From Amyelois transitella (Eukaryota; Arthropoda; Insecta; Lepidoptera; Pyralidae), in the NCBI RefSeq assembly GCF_032362555.1, contig NC_083510.1:27501-91500 (forward strand): 64,000 nucleotides of DNA. Reading direction: 5' to 3'. Below the pieces are notes generated by a model. It made no database searches, was not told the DNA's origin, and worked only from the letters and a program-made list of their open reading frames with translations. How positions within the stretch are numbered: the first letter of the stretch is position 1; every line of letters begins with the position of its first letter. Below are positions 22,312 through 33,601 of this stretch, in pieces. The position numbers and the translations under genes were made by a program.

Positions 22312-22990
22312 CCTATTCCATTTGTCAACTTCAGCAGGTAGCTTATATCCGCAACTTCGCGACGTATATTCAAAGGCACGAGGTGATGCTGCCTGCACAG
22401 TGGAATATATTCCGATGAGCTATAAGTGATTTTAAGCCGGTAACATAAATGCCTAATAAATTTCATTTGGATTCTCTCAATTCTATCTATGTATATTTGA
22501 TATCTGGGATTCCAAACCTGTGACGCGTATTCAAGAATGCTACGCACAAAAACACAGTACAGAATTTTTAAAGTTTTAACTGAGCGGAAGGAAGAGGAGC
22601 AGCGTAGTACAAAACCAAGAGCCTTAGACGCTTTTGTGACCACTTTATCTACGTGTTCCTCAAATCTCAATTTAATGTCGTGATAAACACCTAAATCCCT
22701 AACACAAGTAACTCTCCGCAGTATTTGGTTCTTTAAAGTGTACGTTGCAGAGATGTAATTCCTCTTTCTTGTGAAAGTAACGACACAACATTTATACGGA
22801 TTTAGATCCAAGCAGTTGTCCATACAGTAGCTTTCCAACCGTAAAAGATCAGACTGCAGAGATAGCACATCGTCACGATATCACTGAAAATATCTTCATG
22901 TTATCAGCAAAACATAGGACACGAGAAGATCTTAAGTAACTGCTTATATCATTAATAAACACTATGAACAATAAAGGGCTTCACTTTATT

Positions 22991-23272
22991 TATTATTCTT
23001 CACCTTTATTTCTAACTCACTCCAAGGTACCTTCATTAATACACGTGTGCTTTCTGGGAAGTAGACTCTCGTGGAAAGGGACATACAAGGATAAAGAAAT
23101 CGACTGGACATTCCGGTAATAAGATCTGACGTTCTGAGATGGCCCGCCTACCGCGCCAGACCCCTCTGCTCATTTCTCTCTCGGACGAAACCCAAACTAC
23201 CAAAGAAGGATGATGATGGATGATGACAAATCAACCGAAATGAAAACAAACTGGCGACGTATAAAATAAATA
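22991..23272. other. spacer between LINE remnant and endoplasmin 3' end
   Basis: About 280 bases with no recognisable gene. The right edge contains the minus-strand AATAAA of endoplasmin. Confidence 0.5.
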
Positions 23273-23278
23273 TTTATT
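23273..23278 (-). terminator. polyadenylation signal of the endoplasmin gene
   Basis: TTTATT on plus (AATAAA on minus), about 105 bases after the stop codon of the minus-strand gene. Confidence 0.65.
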
Positions 23279-23383
23279 TACATCACTAGGCGACCGTCAC
23301 TCGGGAACGAGTATAAAATAAATGCAACCAGTCTGTGTTCACGCACACTTTCTCCACAGTTTACACACACATGCTGCCGCAGC

Positions 23384-26300
23384 CTACAGCTCCTCGTGCT
23401 CTTCGGCCTTGAGTTCCTCCGCGTCGCCGCCGTCGTCGTCGCCGGCGCTGTCGTCGTCGGGCAGCGGCGCGGCGTCGGGCGGCAGCCCCAGCGCCTGCTG
23501 CAGCATGCGCTCCACGCTGTCCGCGAACTCCATCGCCTGCCCCTCCTGCAGCATGTAGCCCGACCTGCCACACAAGCACGCGGTCAGCACACGCACTCGG
23601 CAACCTGTTACCTCGGCAGCGCCGCGAGAGCGAGCGAGACCCACCTGAGCGCGGCCGTGCGGTACAGCGTGAGCGCGGCGTCGGCCAGCAGCGGGCTGTC
23701 GGGGTCGCGGCGCACCAGCTGCAGCATCTCCAGCAGCAGCGGGTGGCGCGGGTTGATCTCCAGCATCTTCTTCTGCGACAGGTGGTGCTTGCGCTGCGCG
23801 TCGTCCGCCTGCGGAGAGAGAGCCGTGAGACCGGGGAGAGCGACAGAGAGAGACACACACACAGAGAGAGAGAGAGGGCGCACCTTCTGATGCGCGTTGG
23901 AGAGCGCCAGGCGCTCCATGTTGCCGGTCCAGCCGAAGGCGGTGGCGGCCAGCGCGGCGGGCGAGCGCGCCAGGCGCCGCGACACGGCGCAGCGCGTCAC
24001 CCAGGCCGCCAGCTTCCGCGCCAGCCACGCCGTCAGCGGCTCGAACTCCTTCTTGTCCGCCTCCAGGCGCTCGCGCTGCTGCGAGCTCTCCTCCAGGTCG
24101 AACACCTGCACGGGACGATTACAGTTCGGTCATGTCGTCTTCCATTATCACTTTACGCAAAATTTTACAATGAAACCTACATCGCATGATAAATATATCA
24201 ATATGCGAAACTGCAAACAAAAAATAATTATCTTGCTACATCGTCATCAACATTGCAGGTACCTCCTTGGCGATGTTCTGGAACTTCTTGCCGTCGTACT
24301 CGGGCAGCGAGGACAGGCAGTACTCGTCCACGGCCTCGGTGAGGAACAGCACCTCGTACCCGCGCGACACCAGCCGCTCCGCGAACGGGGAATTCTTCAC
24401 CTGCCATATTATATACAATTAATTATATCATATATTCATATCAGAATTTTCATTCAATATCATGGGACATTTCAACATCACCCTTGTAACTTTTTTGGTT
24501 TCACAACATTAGTTGACACTAAATAAATTACTTAAAACTAAGTTTACTGCCGCTTCCAAAGCGTCAGCGCAGAAGAAGCGGTAATAAATTGCACTGCAGC
24601 ATTTTTTTCAATAATGTCACCTTCACTATTATCCAAACTTATAATTGAAATATTGACGAGAATAAAAGGACACTGTTTATATACCTAAACCGCTGGGTGT
24701 AGCTCTGTGATTGGACATTTAAGTTCTTGACTTGACATTCAAGTTTTCAAAGTCAAAACTTTATTGTAAAACATAGGTAAGTAGTACAGATGTTACATGT
24801 GTTTATAGTATCGCTATGTTTTATCCTGGAGAGTATGTACAATAGTTAATTATTATTACTCACAAAATATCATTTAGGAACATTTATGTTTGATCATGCA
24901 TTAAAAAAAAAAAAAAAAAGGAAATTATAAATTGTCACATTAGGTATATTATAAATAGTCATTTAAAAAAACATTTATCGTGTAATAGCATTTTTCTAAA
25001 AAAAATAGTTTTAATGTCTTCTTAAAGTTAAAAAAATTTATACCCTTGAAACTCTGGCAATTTATTATATATAACAGGAGCCATACCAAATATGTATACT
25101 TTTTCTTAACAGCGCAGTATTGTGGCCGCCCACCACCAACTTGTGTACATATTGTGGTCTAACATGCTCTGCCCTTCTTCTTGTATCCCTTATTTTCTTG
25201 AATAATTGTGGATTTAATTTTACAAATATACATAATTCAAAAATATAGATACATAGAAATGTCAATAGTTTGAGAGACCTGAAATGTGGAACACAGCTGT
25301 CTGAGTTTTTAAGGCACACATAGATCTCAAACATCTTTTTTGTGCCCTAAAAATGGTTTCTTTATCCCTTGAGTTACCCCAAAATATTACTCCATATCGC
25401 AATATTGACATAACCATACCATGATAAGCCACAACACACGCCTCTAATTAAATTCTTTTTGCTAATTGGAAAAGAGCATATGCACATTTATTTAATTTTT
25501 TGCAAACATTAACAGTATGACCATTTCAAAGTATTTTATTGTCAATTGTAAGCCCTAAAAATTTGGTTGTCATTACTTCTTTAATCTTTTTTTATACACT
25601 CTTAATTTGAGCAAATTGCATTAATTTGGATTTTTTCATATTAATTTTCAAATTATTGACTTCAAGCCATTCTATCTATGTCACGTAATACATTATTTAT
25701 GTCAGTTTCATATTCATTTAGGTCATTATATTTTATTATGGTTGTACTATCATCAGCTAATAATACCACCATATGCTGTCTAACATGTTTTGGCATAACA
25801 TTGATGTAAATTAAAAATAATAATGGTCCCAACACACTGCCCTGCGGAACTCCGAATCTATAAAAACGATTTTCCGACAAGTAGGTCTGTTCTTGCTTAG
25901 TTTCATTGCATGCTGGCATGCTAGTCAGAGCCAAAGGCTCGAAGAGCTTAATGATGGAATCTATGGTTCTATGTGTGGGAAATGTTCTGCTTATGTTTTG
26001 TCCGGATATGTGAGATGATGAGGATGGCATACCTCAGCAAGGCTGGCGCCGGCGATGTAGTAGATGTGGCTCTGGCCGGGCTTCATGCGCGCCACGTAGT
26101 CCTGCAGGAAGGTCATGGCGTCGCCGCGCGACGAGTGGAAGCGCAGCAGCTTGGCCAGCCGCGAGCGGTTGCTGGGGTCCTCCATCACGCCCAGCTTTAT
26201 GTTGGTGGAGTACTCCTTCCAGAAATGCGAGTACTCGTCGTCCGGAATCTTCTTTAGCATGTCCAGTGCCTGAATGTTGAGAGTTTTACTTATAGTAGAC

Positions 26301-29300
26301 ACATTTTTGGGTTGAAATCAGGTTAGGTAGACTCAGTGTCGACGGTGTACACATTGTTCAGTTAAAATCATCGTCGTTTCGTTGTCGTTGCCAAGCCAAA
26401 AAGCTGAACTTGGCCTATCAGTCTTTTCAAGACCGTTGGCTCGGTCTACCCCGCAAGGGATTGGATGAACGTTATTATATGTGTATGTGTGTAGGATGTG
26501 ACTATATGTATGTAAGTCTGCTTTAATCTGTTAAATTAAACTTCTTTTCACACTGTTATTTGTGTTATCTCACCTTCCTGACGAGTTTCTTCTTGATGAT
26601 CTTGATCAGCTTGTGTTGCTGCAGCGTCTCTCGACTCACGTTGAGCGGCAAGTCGTCGCTGTCCACGATGCCCTGAATCACTCCACTTCGTTAACAATCA
26701 GTGTTACAAGGTCAAGTTTCATCGACACGAGGGAGAACCGAATACACAATTGTTGGTAAAATTGTAAATAATTGTTAAAACCAAAAATTAGACAGAGTTA
26801 ATCGTCCAACAAAGAATGAGCATGTTTGTAATGCAGTACCTGTATGAAGGAGAGGTAGTTGGGCATGAGGTCGTTGAACTCGTCGGTGATGAAGACGCGG
26901 CGCACGAACAGCTTGATGTGGTCGGTCTTGGTGCCGTAGCGGTTGAAGCTGTCGGCGGGCTGCACGCGCGGCACGAACAGCAGCGCGCGGAACGTCACCT
27001 CGCCCTCCGCCACGAAGTGCGCGTGCGCCAGCGGCGCCGCGCCGTCCTTGGTCAGGCTCTTGTAGAACGACACGTACTCCTCCTCCGCCACCTGCCGACG
27101 CCGTCCGGTCAGTAACCACACCACACGCTCAGTAACACTCCTCTCCTCTCACGACAGCGTTACCTCGCTGGGCTTCCTGCTCCAGATGGGCTTGTTGTCG
27201 TTCATGATCTCCCAGTCCCACACGGTCTTCTCAGTCTTCTTGGCCTCCTTCTTCTCGTCCGCATCCTCCACCTGGGCGTCCTCGTCTGCGTCCGCTTTGT
27301 CTGTCTCGTCCGCCTCTTCCTACAAATGAAACAAACTGTGTAAATATTCACTTTTATGTATTAAAGCTACTCAAATATTAAAATCTAGAAAGATGCTACG
27401 AGTATTATCGAAAACGGCATACCTCACTAGACACTCAGAAATGGCCTGCTTGTATGCTTCAGATTATGTCTGTACTGTATGACGTCTATTGTTCCTACCT
27501 CTATGAGTGATATTAAGAAAAATATTAAGCAAAATGAATGAACATAAAATAGACCTCTTCAACAGTCTCTGTGTGGGAAGCCCACAAGTAGATGGGGAAG
27601 TTGATGAACTGCGAGTACTTCTTGACGAGCGCGCGGATCGTGTCGGCCTGCAGGAAGTCCACCGCCTCCTCCTTCATGTGCAGCCTGGAACATACCGAGT
27701 TGCATTTTTTATCGACTTTAACATTACAAAGTCGGGCTCCTTTTTGTAGCTAATAGAATATTATGTAATAGCGGATGTACATTCTCGCGGGAATCTCTCG
27801 AAAAGTGCTACGGCCTAACGTACGTGATGTGTGTGCCCCGCGTCATGGTGTCGCCGCGGGGATCCTCGGCCACGCTGAAGGAGTTGGCGTCGGACTCCCA
27901 CACGTGCTGGCGGTCGGCGTTGTGCTTCGACACCACCGTCACCTTGTCCGCCACCAGGAACGCCGAGTAGAAGCCCACGCCGAACTGCCCAATCATGTCG
28001 TTCATCTCCTGCGCACCCGTCTGTTGGGACGATACCAGATTTTATCAGTAAGTTAGGTGGGAGAAGTGCACTGCGCACAGGGCATGTACCTACAGTGACA
28101 CTACATGAAACTATTTCAACTGCTTCTGAGCGGCTGCAAGAGATTGCATTCAGCGTTATCACGAACGACTTTATTTTAGTAGCTGTTAGAGAACGTTTGC
28201 TGCATTTATCAAATAAAAATCTGTTTTCTAACCATAAAATTTTCAAAGGCATTTTTATCAGAATATGGTTTTAGAACGAAGAACATTTTAAAATCTCTTT
28301 TTGAAATCGGTATTTCCTACTTTAATCAATCAATAAATTGAATAGGTAATTAAAATCTAGGTAGATTACAATGACCCATGTCTTAACTAGAGATAGTGAG
28401 GTAAAAAGCGGATAAACCTTTTCAGCGTCCTGCATCTTGGCGAGAAAGTCGGCCGTGCCGGACTTGGCGATGGTGCCGAGATTGTTGACGAGGTCGTGGC
28501 GCGTCATGCCGACGCCGGAGTCCATGATGTGCAGCTGGCGGCGCTCGGGGTCCGCCTTGATGCGCACGGCCAGCTCGGGCTCCGCCTCCAGCACCGAGCG
28601 GTCCGTCAGCGACAGCAGCCGGATCTTGTCCAGGGCGTCGGACCCGTTCGAGATCAGCTCGCGGAGGAAGATCTGAGCCATAAGAACACCAGTATTAAAA
28701 ATCATCATCTCATATTGTTTGCAAGTCGTGTTTCGCACCATTCATTTGAGTAATTATACTCATACCACAACGAGCTTTTATTTCTGGCTGGCTCTGAGTT
28801 TTCAAACACCAAGACATACTACATATACAGTAACAAACTGACTTATTGACAAAAAATGCCAATAAGTGTGTTATGTAAATCATAAGTAAAAAAGTGCTGA
28901 CCTCCTTGTTCCTGTAGAGCGAGTTGATGATGAGCTTCATCATGCGGTTGACCTCGGTCTGGAAGGTGTAGTTCTGCGCCTTGGCCTTGAGCTCCCGCTG
29001 CTGCGCCACGCTCAGCCCGTCCGGCGAGATCGCCTCCTCCTCGCGCAGCACCGCCTCCGCATCTGGACACGAACACTTGCTACGACCAGGTTTGTGGTAA
29101 CGTGTACTAACAGGTAACCCACCTTGTATTGCGTTTTACGTATAAATCACGCCTTCACCTTCAAAGACTACATCTTTCCACTTCGATTCTTGCATACTTC
29201 TTCTTCGCTGCATTCACATTCATAGCCCTCTTCATGCAAAATATTATAAATTGGCACTTCCTTAATTATTCGCCATAAATAAGGTATTGGATAAAAGACT

Positions 29301-31620
29301 TGCGTAGGTATCTGTGTTGAATTTAATTATGACAACAGACAGTTTCAAGAAATGATTGTGTACCATTATTCGTCCCTGTCTCTCAGGTTACTGACACCAG
29401 TAACCCGAGAGACCGTATACAGTATTGATCTAACAACGCGTAAAAACAATTGCTGCAATCTGATATTTTGTAAACTCTCAGTTTGGAATAATAAAAGTTC
29501 AGTGTAGATATATAATGTCTGGTCCCTTGAACGCGCCGCCGCCGGCCGCGGACTCGCCGCACCGGCGCTCGTTCAAGCTGCGGTTCGCGCGGCTCCGCGA
29601 GCTCGGCCGCTCCGACGTCTCGCTCGTCAAGCCGTTTGGACTACGTCAGTACATACATGACACACCCTTCAATGAAGAAGCGTACGAAAATATGCACTCG
29701 CATTTCGAGTAATGAAATACCTAGATTATATATTTAATACAATTGAAACTTAAAGCAGAGTCAACTATTCACAAGCTGTTGTGGATGAAGCGCAAGAAGT
29801 ATGCGGTCATTATGGCAGATGAATGATTTCCATATCAATAACAATTTATCAAAAGTATGTAGCTTACATTCAACATCAATTAAAAATGACACGGCCCTAT
29901 AGGCGATAGGGAATGATAACAGATATTCTTGATAACGATAGTGATATATTTCCCAATAGATTCAATACACGTCAATCTGTGTACAATTTCCCTCCTCCCT
30001 TTGGCGTTAGTTCCAGTTGCGACCTCGCAACTCACTGAAGCTCAGGAGTCTTCTCAAAATTCAAAGGAATTGAATAGAAATTATGATGGATATTACAATT
30101 TAATGAAATATGCAACATTTCAGCGAGCACTGTGACGGACAAGTTCTACAGGCGGCAGCAGCCGGCGCCGAGCGCGCTGGAGGCGGCCGCGCTGCGACGG
30201 ATACACGACATGTTTCAGAAGGGACCTCTAGAAAAGCACCCGCTACCGGTCACCTCTGCTCAAGAGTATATACGACACCAACCTACCTACTACCGGCCTA
30301 ATTTTGCTATTAATCTAAATATATAAGGCACTGATTGACTGACATATTAACTAACATTTCTAGCCCATAGCCTACAAGAGGAATCCTGAGTTTATAAGCC
30401 TATCCCTTAGTCGCCTTTTACAACATCCACAGATATGGAGTGGTTCTATTTCAAAGTGTAAGAAACTACACAGCACATAGCCTTTGTCTTTTTGAGACTG
30501 TTGGCTTTGTCTATCCCACAGAGTATATAGGCATGATTATATTATGTATTTATATCAACACACCTAGGTTAGTTAGATACCCAGGCGCTAAAGCTACTAA
30601 AAAAAGCACTTTTCGCACCATCAAATGGTCATTTCCAAAATTGCTTGTTGCTTGCACATGGACATACCTACGTCATTCTGTTTTGTAGATTCATACACAA
30701 TGGAAACACACATTTAACTTGGTATTTTGTATAGATATGGCTGGCATTGGAAGGCGGCGTCCCGGGAGGCGGCTGGTGACCGGCGCCTGCAGCACCACAT
30801 CCGCGACTCTGCCTGGCTCAAGGCCACAGTCCGTATCCTATATTCTGATGCACAACTTAAACAGCGATAGGTTGTAACACTATCTTTGATAGAGGTTAAA
30901 AGTAAAGAGAATTATACACTCAACAATGACATGTTTGTTTGTATTTTATTACTTCTACTTTCCTGTAAGATAATTATTACAGGAAAGTAGCAGGATTCTC
31001 CCTTCAGGAAATGTGTATTAGTATAGCACCTGGCAAATAGGTAGGCAAGAATTTTGTTAAACTTTCTTACCAAGCTCTATCTGTCACTAATTGGGCTGTA
31101 AGTACAGCTGAATGGTCTTTTCCAGATGGTTGGCTCTGTCTAAGTGTAAGCTTAAATGAATTATTTAAAATAAACAAATTTAAAGGTTCCCAAATGCTGT
31201 GTTGAATAAAAGTTGAAGTGTTGACTGACCTGTGCGTGACCCTTCCCGCGACGCGCCGAGGTCAGCGTCCACCGTCACCTCTGCAGTGCCCTCGTCTACT
31301 GCCTGCGCCCAACTCCATCCTGAAACGTTCAAACAAGACTTAGTTTTGCGAAAACACGACGCTATCGCAGGTAGACCGACATTATAGAAACTTCTAGTAA
31401 CCAAAGGCTTTACCTACGCAAGGAACTATTGTTCTGTGAAATTAACCGCGGATTAGACACTTTTTAATTCATGATATCAACAAAATCTATGAAGATTTTA
31501 TTAAATTTCTAATTAGACCGGCGAAACTACTAATTTGATGTGAATATGACAGAAGTCATTATTATTGATGAAATTACCTGATAGAAATAGAAGGCAGCTT
31601 AGCAATAAAAAGTATTTCAT
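23384..31620 (-). CDS. Gp93: endoplasmin (GRP94/Gp93), ER Hsp90 chaperone, 14 coding exons
   Basis: ATP-dependent ER-lumen chaperone for secreted and membrane proteins. Minus-strand exons: 31620-31578, 31319-31230, 29062-28902, 28672-28418, 28020-27824, 27684-27555, 27319-27164, 27091-26840, 26672-26574, 26269-26033, 24400-24263, 24105-23884, 23808-23645, 23564-23384. All phases agree; 774 residues, close to Drosophila Gp93. Exon 1 encodes [14 protein letters not shown] (signal peptide). The GHKL ATPase domain shows [14 protein letters not shown] (Glu103, Asn107), DSGVGMT (Asp149), GTIAKSGT and [11 protein letters not shown]. An acidic linker lies near 293-330, the middle domain includes [20 protein letters not shown], and the acidic tail ends in HEEL, a KDEL-like retrieval signal. 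The usual NASDA is NGSDA here. ER-stress elements lie upstream. Intron 2 contains an opposite-strand gene; intron 10 contains a LINE. Confidence 0.95.
24520..24660 (-). repeat. short dispersed repeat with GCTTTGGAAGCGG core
   Basis: Minus-strand copy of the repeat at 8208-8345 (TTACTGCCGCTTCCAAAGCG, then GAAGAAGCGGTAATAAATTGC). It lies in endoplasmin intron 10. Confidence 0.7.
24745..26020 (-). mobile_element. 5'-truncated LINE in endoplasmin intron 10
   Basis: Minus-strand reverse-transcriptase remnant. [19 protein letters not shown] and the altered catalytic box [12 protein letters not shown] lie at about 25700-25870, [15 protein letters not shown] near 25350-25410, and the C-terminal portion at 25065-25340. 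Its frame is broken in several places. It accounts for most of this 1.6-kb intron. The exact ends are uncertain. Confidence 0.78.
26388..26500 (+). mobile_element. SINE-like element (TATG-tail family), 3' part
   Basis: Carries AGCCAAAAAGCTGAA, TCTTTTCAAGACCGTTGGCT and CTACCCCGCAAGGGAT, then a decayed tail. Inside an endoplasmin intron. Confidence 0.75.
29155..29245 (-). mobile_element. RTE-like LINE fragment
   Basis: Matches the 3'-terminal coding part of the LINE at 53.7 kb (ACATCTTTCCACTTC, GCATACTTCTTCTTCGCTGC, CATAGCCCTCTTCATGCAA). Located in endoplasmin intron 2. Confidence 0.75.
29515..30870 (+). CDS. FAM183/CFAP144-like ciliary microtubule protein, three exons, nested in endoplasmin intron
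   Basis: Exons 29515-29644, 30124-30265 and 30735-30870 splice with GT/AG sites in matching phase, giving 135 residues, close to the 134 of human FAM183A. After joining, the C-terminal half reads [19 protein letters not shown], then AQEYGWHWKA and [15 protein letters not shown]. This follows the family pattern of a GP-x-KKYP segment, a (S/G)QE-x-GW motif and a DDRRLNH-like motif. The family (CFAP144) consists of inner-lumen proteins of axonemal doublet microtubules, so expression is expected in testis and ciliated sensory neurons. The N-terminus is less conserved. The whole gene lies inside endoplasmin intron 2 on the other strand. I infer the family from memory of the human sequence; an unrelated short protein is possible but less likely given length and motif order. 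Confidence 0.68.
30370..30565. mobile_element. two inverted half copies of the TATG-tail SINE
   Basis: 30370-30475 is a minus-strand 5' half (AAGCCTATCCCTTAGTCGCC, TATGGAGTGGTTCTATT). 30485-30565 is a plus-strand 3' half (GAGACTGTTGGCTTTGTCTA, TATAGGCATGATTATATTATG). Both lie in intron 2 of the nested ciliary gene. Confidence 0.7.
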
Positions 31621-31784
31621 TGCTAATTTTTAATTACTATCACCAATTTTGATTTAACTTAGATGCACGCCAGTAAATCAGAAACAGAAATCAAGTTAAT
31701 TCATGAAAGCTTTCTTGCGTTGAGTAGCTGGTGTTGCGGCACTGACGTTAGCAAAATTGATGTCACTTCAATATAGGTAGGATA

Positions 31785-31803
31785 CGTAGCACTATTTGAT
31801 TGG
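31785..31803 (-). promoter_or_regulatory. near-consensus ER-stress response element (ERSE)
   Basis: On minus it reads CCAAT, nine bases, then CTACG, one mismatch from the CCAAT-N9-CCACG consensus bound by NF-Y plus ATF6 or XBP1. It lies about 165 bp upstream of the endoplasmin start codon and in the gene's orientation. Confidence 0.6.
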
Positions 31804-31829
31804 CAGACAAAAAAGTACTCGACTTTAGT

Positions 31830-31848
31830 CCAATGAACGGCGACCACG
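31830..31848 (+). promoter_or_regulatory. perfect ER-stress response element (ERSE)
   Basis: CCAATGAACGGCGACCACG matches CCAAT-N9-CCACG exactly. It lies about 210 bp upstream of the endoplasmin start codon, in reverse orientation, which is tolerated for this element. It also lies about 490 bp from the PSMG4-type start. A third CCAAT on minus at 31898-31902 lacks the second half. Confidence 0.75.
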
Positions 31849-32337
31849 GCATTACTTTGACAAATGATAGATAAACTTAACCAAATGTCGACCTATGATT
31901 GGTGAATTTATTTATATTGTTGAATGCTGTTATGAATTTGACAGTGACGTGAGGGAATTACTGTGGGAATAGGCGTCGTCTGTGAAGCCCACATGGACCT
32001 AATAAAGCCCATTTTATAATATTATCTGTAGTGAAGAATCACCTCACTGTCACCTGTGTCAAACAATGTCACTCAACGTCACCACAACGTCAACAATAAA
32101 AATCTATACCTGAAATTAAACAAAGAAACAAAGTCATTCTTTCATAGAAATAGTATATAATAATATGTGGTCCTTATTCATAGCTACTCTAATTTTTCGA
32201 TTTAAATGGTTGTGAGCTGCTGGTAATTTCAACTGTTCAGTGTACAGGCCAAATGCATAATTTCTATGCTTGTGCAATCACTGTATAGTGAAGTGACTTT
32301 AATTAATCGAACAAGTTATACCGTGTAGGTCTACACA

Positions 32338-32775
32338 ATGGTCTCTCAAATTCAAGGAGACACGGAGATTTCGCCTAGTATTGTTACTTCAAAAAGACGA
32401 ATAAAATACAAAGAAAGCACTTGGAAACTTCATACATTTGATATTTGGAGTGTCGAACTATTGTGTAAAGTGGTGGTGTTGAAGGTCGAAGCAGCGCTAT
32501 TTATTTGGCTCGGCGGCGGGTGTAGCACCGCGCCGGAGCTAGGCTCACTGGCGCTGGGCGTGCCAGCGCGCGAGGTCGCGGGGCGCGCCGGGCTCGCCAC
32601 GGCGCTGCTGGGCGCGGACGGCTGCAGCGCGGCCACGGCGCGGCGCCTGGCGGCCTGGCTGCGGCGTCCCGTTTACGTCAGCACTAGTTGCACCTTCGAT
32701 CGTTTCAATGCACCTCTAATAGAAACTGGACTTGTGCAAGAAATTAAAAATAGAACAGAATTTTTTAGTTTATGA
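32338..32775 (+). CDS. PSMG4: proteasome assembly chaperone 4 (PSMG4/PAC4)-like protein
   Basis: 145 residues in a single exon. PSMG4 pairs with PSMG3 and helps build the alpha ring of the 20S proteasome in the cytosol and nucleus. The order of features matches human PSMG4 (123 residues): an N-terminal strand (WKLHTFDIWSVELLCKVVVL), then AALFIWLGGGC (human SLFLWVG), LGSLALGVPAR, ATALLGADGCSAATARRLAAW (human TSLLG..., GLAQRLARK), RPVYVSTSCTFDRF (human QVFVSYNL) and ETGLVQEIKN. The N-terminal 25 residues are extra. The middle is GC-rich and both ends are AT-rich. An AATAAA follows the stop by 7 bases, giving a very short 3' UTR. Divergent from endoplasmin. Confidence 0.85.
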   Translation: MVSQIQGDTEISPSIVTSKRRIKYKESTWKLHTFDIWSVELLCKVVVLKVEAALFIWLGGGCSTAPELGSLALGVPAREVAGRAGLATALLGADGCSAATARRLAAWLRRPVYVSTSCTFDRFNAPLIETGLVQEIKNRTEFFSL

Positions 32776-32781
32776 TCTGAT

Positions 32782-32787
32782 AATAAA
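32782..32787 (+). terminator. polyadenylation signal of the PSMG4-type gene
   Basis: AATAAA seven bases after the stop codon. Confidence 0.7.
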
Positions 32788-33249
32788 TTGATTTATTAAG
32801 AGAATTTTTTTTAATTTTTTACTAATGCTGGTTAATAGAAAACGAAAGTACATGGTAATATTTCTCCACATGGCCAAAACATCTTAGCATTCCCTTTTTA
32901 TTTCCACCTTCTGCAGACATCAGTTAGTTCCTAACAATTTTAGCTAAAGCTTGTAAGTGCAGCCACACCGACTAGTCAGTGTTGCTGGCCTCTGTTGTTC
33001 CCGCCTAGTTGCAGCTGGTTTATCTCTGACTAAACTTAGGTTTTGCTGAAATCACTGTAGCTAGAACAAACTTCAGCCACATAACAATTACTAAACTTAG
33101 ATGTATTCTATTTTCATCATTGCTAGAAATAAATAAATATATTTTAAAAATCAATACATATAAGAAAACAGTAAAAAAAAATTTGTCTTTACATTGAGTA
33201 TCTTTAAAAATATATTATTATGATGGAGAAATAGTAACCATGCCTAAAT

Positions 33250-33601
33250 TTGAAAAAGAAGTCTGTTTGTTTGAAAATGCTAATCTATGAAACTTCTAAA
33301 CGGATTTGAATGAAACTTTTTTTGTTGTATAGCTCTTGCTAGGTATACTTAGAACAAAAAAGTTTCTTTCGGTTGTAAGCTTTCAGTGTAAACATTATAT
33401 ATTTTCTGTCAACGGTATGTGGCCTAGAGCTCCACTGCCGTGAGAATTTCGGGATATAAAATATTTTTTGTTAATCCAAATTATATCCTGTGTAAAGCCA
33501 AATTTTGTTTAAATTTATTTTGGTGCACTGAGTAAATTTAATAACCTTAACCATCGTATTTTCAATAGTACACAAACGGAGTTGCGGGCAACAGCTAGTA
33601 A
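33250..33601 (-). mobile_element. RTE-type LINE/SINE 3' fragment
   Basis: Ends on plus with CGGAGTTGCGGGCAACAGCT, the reverse complement of the lepidopteran AGCTGTTGCCCGCAACTCCG hallmark. The upstream 330 bases contain the usual AACGGATTTGAATGAAACTT-like internal motif. Confidence 0.75.

Larger units (their letters stand above)
21172..22990 (-). mobile_element. 5'-truncated LINE, split by a small DNA transposon
   Basis: Minus-strand Jockey/CR1-like reverse transcriptase remnant. The 22990-22870 part has PLLFIVFINDI and a decayed catalytic box FADNMKIF, the 22868-22311 part has CVRDLGVYHDIKL, ILEYASQVWNPRY and LVPLNIRRE, and the 21404-21172 part has DSPELLSK and the C-terminal GGLPQPFIEP. The two coding parts would be continuous if the insert at 21405-22311 were absent. 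One in-frame stop lies just upstream of 22868, so the copy is dead. The Harbinger right end landed immediately 3' of the stop codon. Confidence 0.82.
31621..32337. promoter_or_regulatory. shared divergent promoter region, endoplasmin / PSMG4-type gene
   Basis: 717 bases between two head-to-head start codons. It contains the two ERSEs and three CCAAT boxes, plus TGTGGGAA near 31962. No other gene is visible. Transcription start sites are not determinable by eye. Confidence 0.7.

Noticed and set aside
23361-24189. Several 150-210-codon frames over the endoplasmin 3' exons
   Set aside because: They run through introns with splice sites and lack Hsp90 motifs; shadows of GC-rich exons.
29063-29514. 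Searching this stretch for the endoplasmin signal-peptide exon
   Set aside because: Only a LINE fragment and spacer are present; the true exons were found further upstream at 31230-31319 and 31578-31620 with matching phases.
31955-31970. TGTGGGAA as a Su(H)/Notch site
   Set aside because: A single 8-bp word in a housekeeping promoter without supporting sites.
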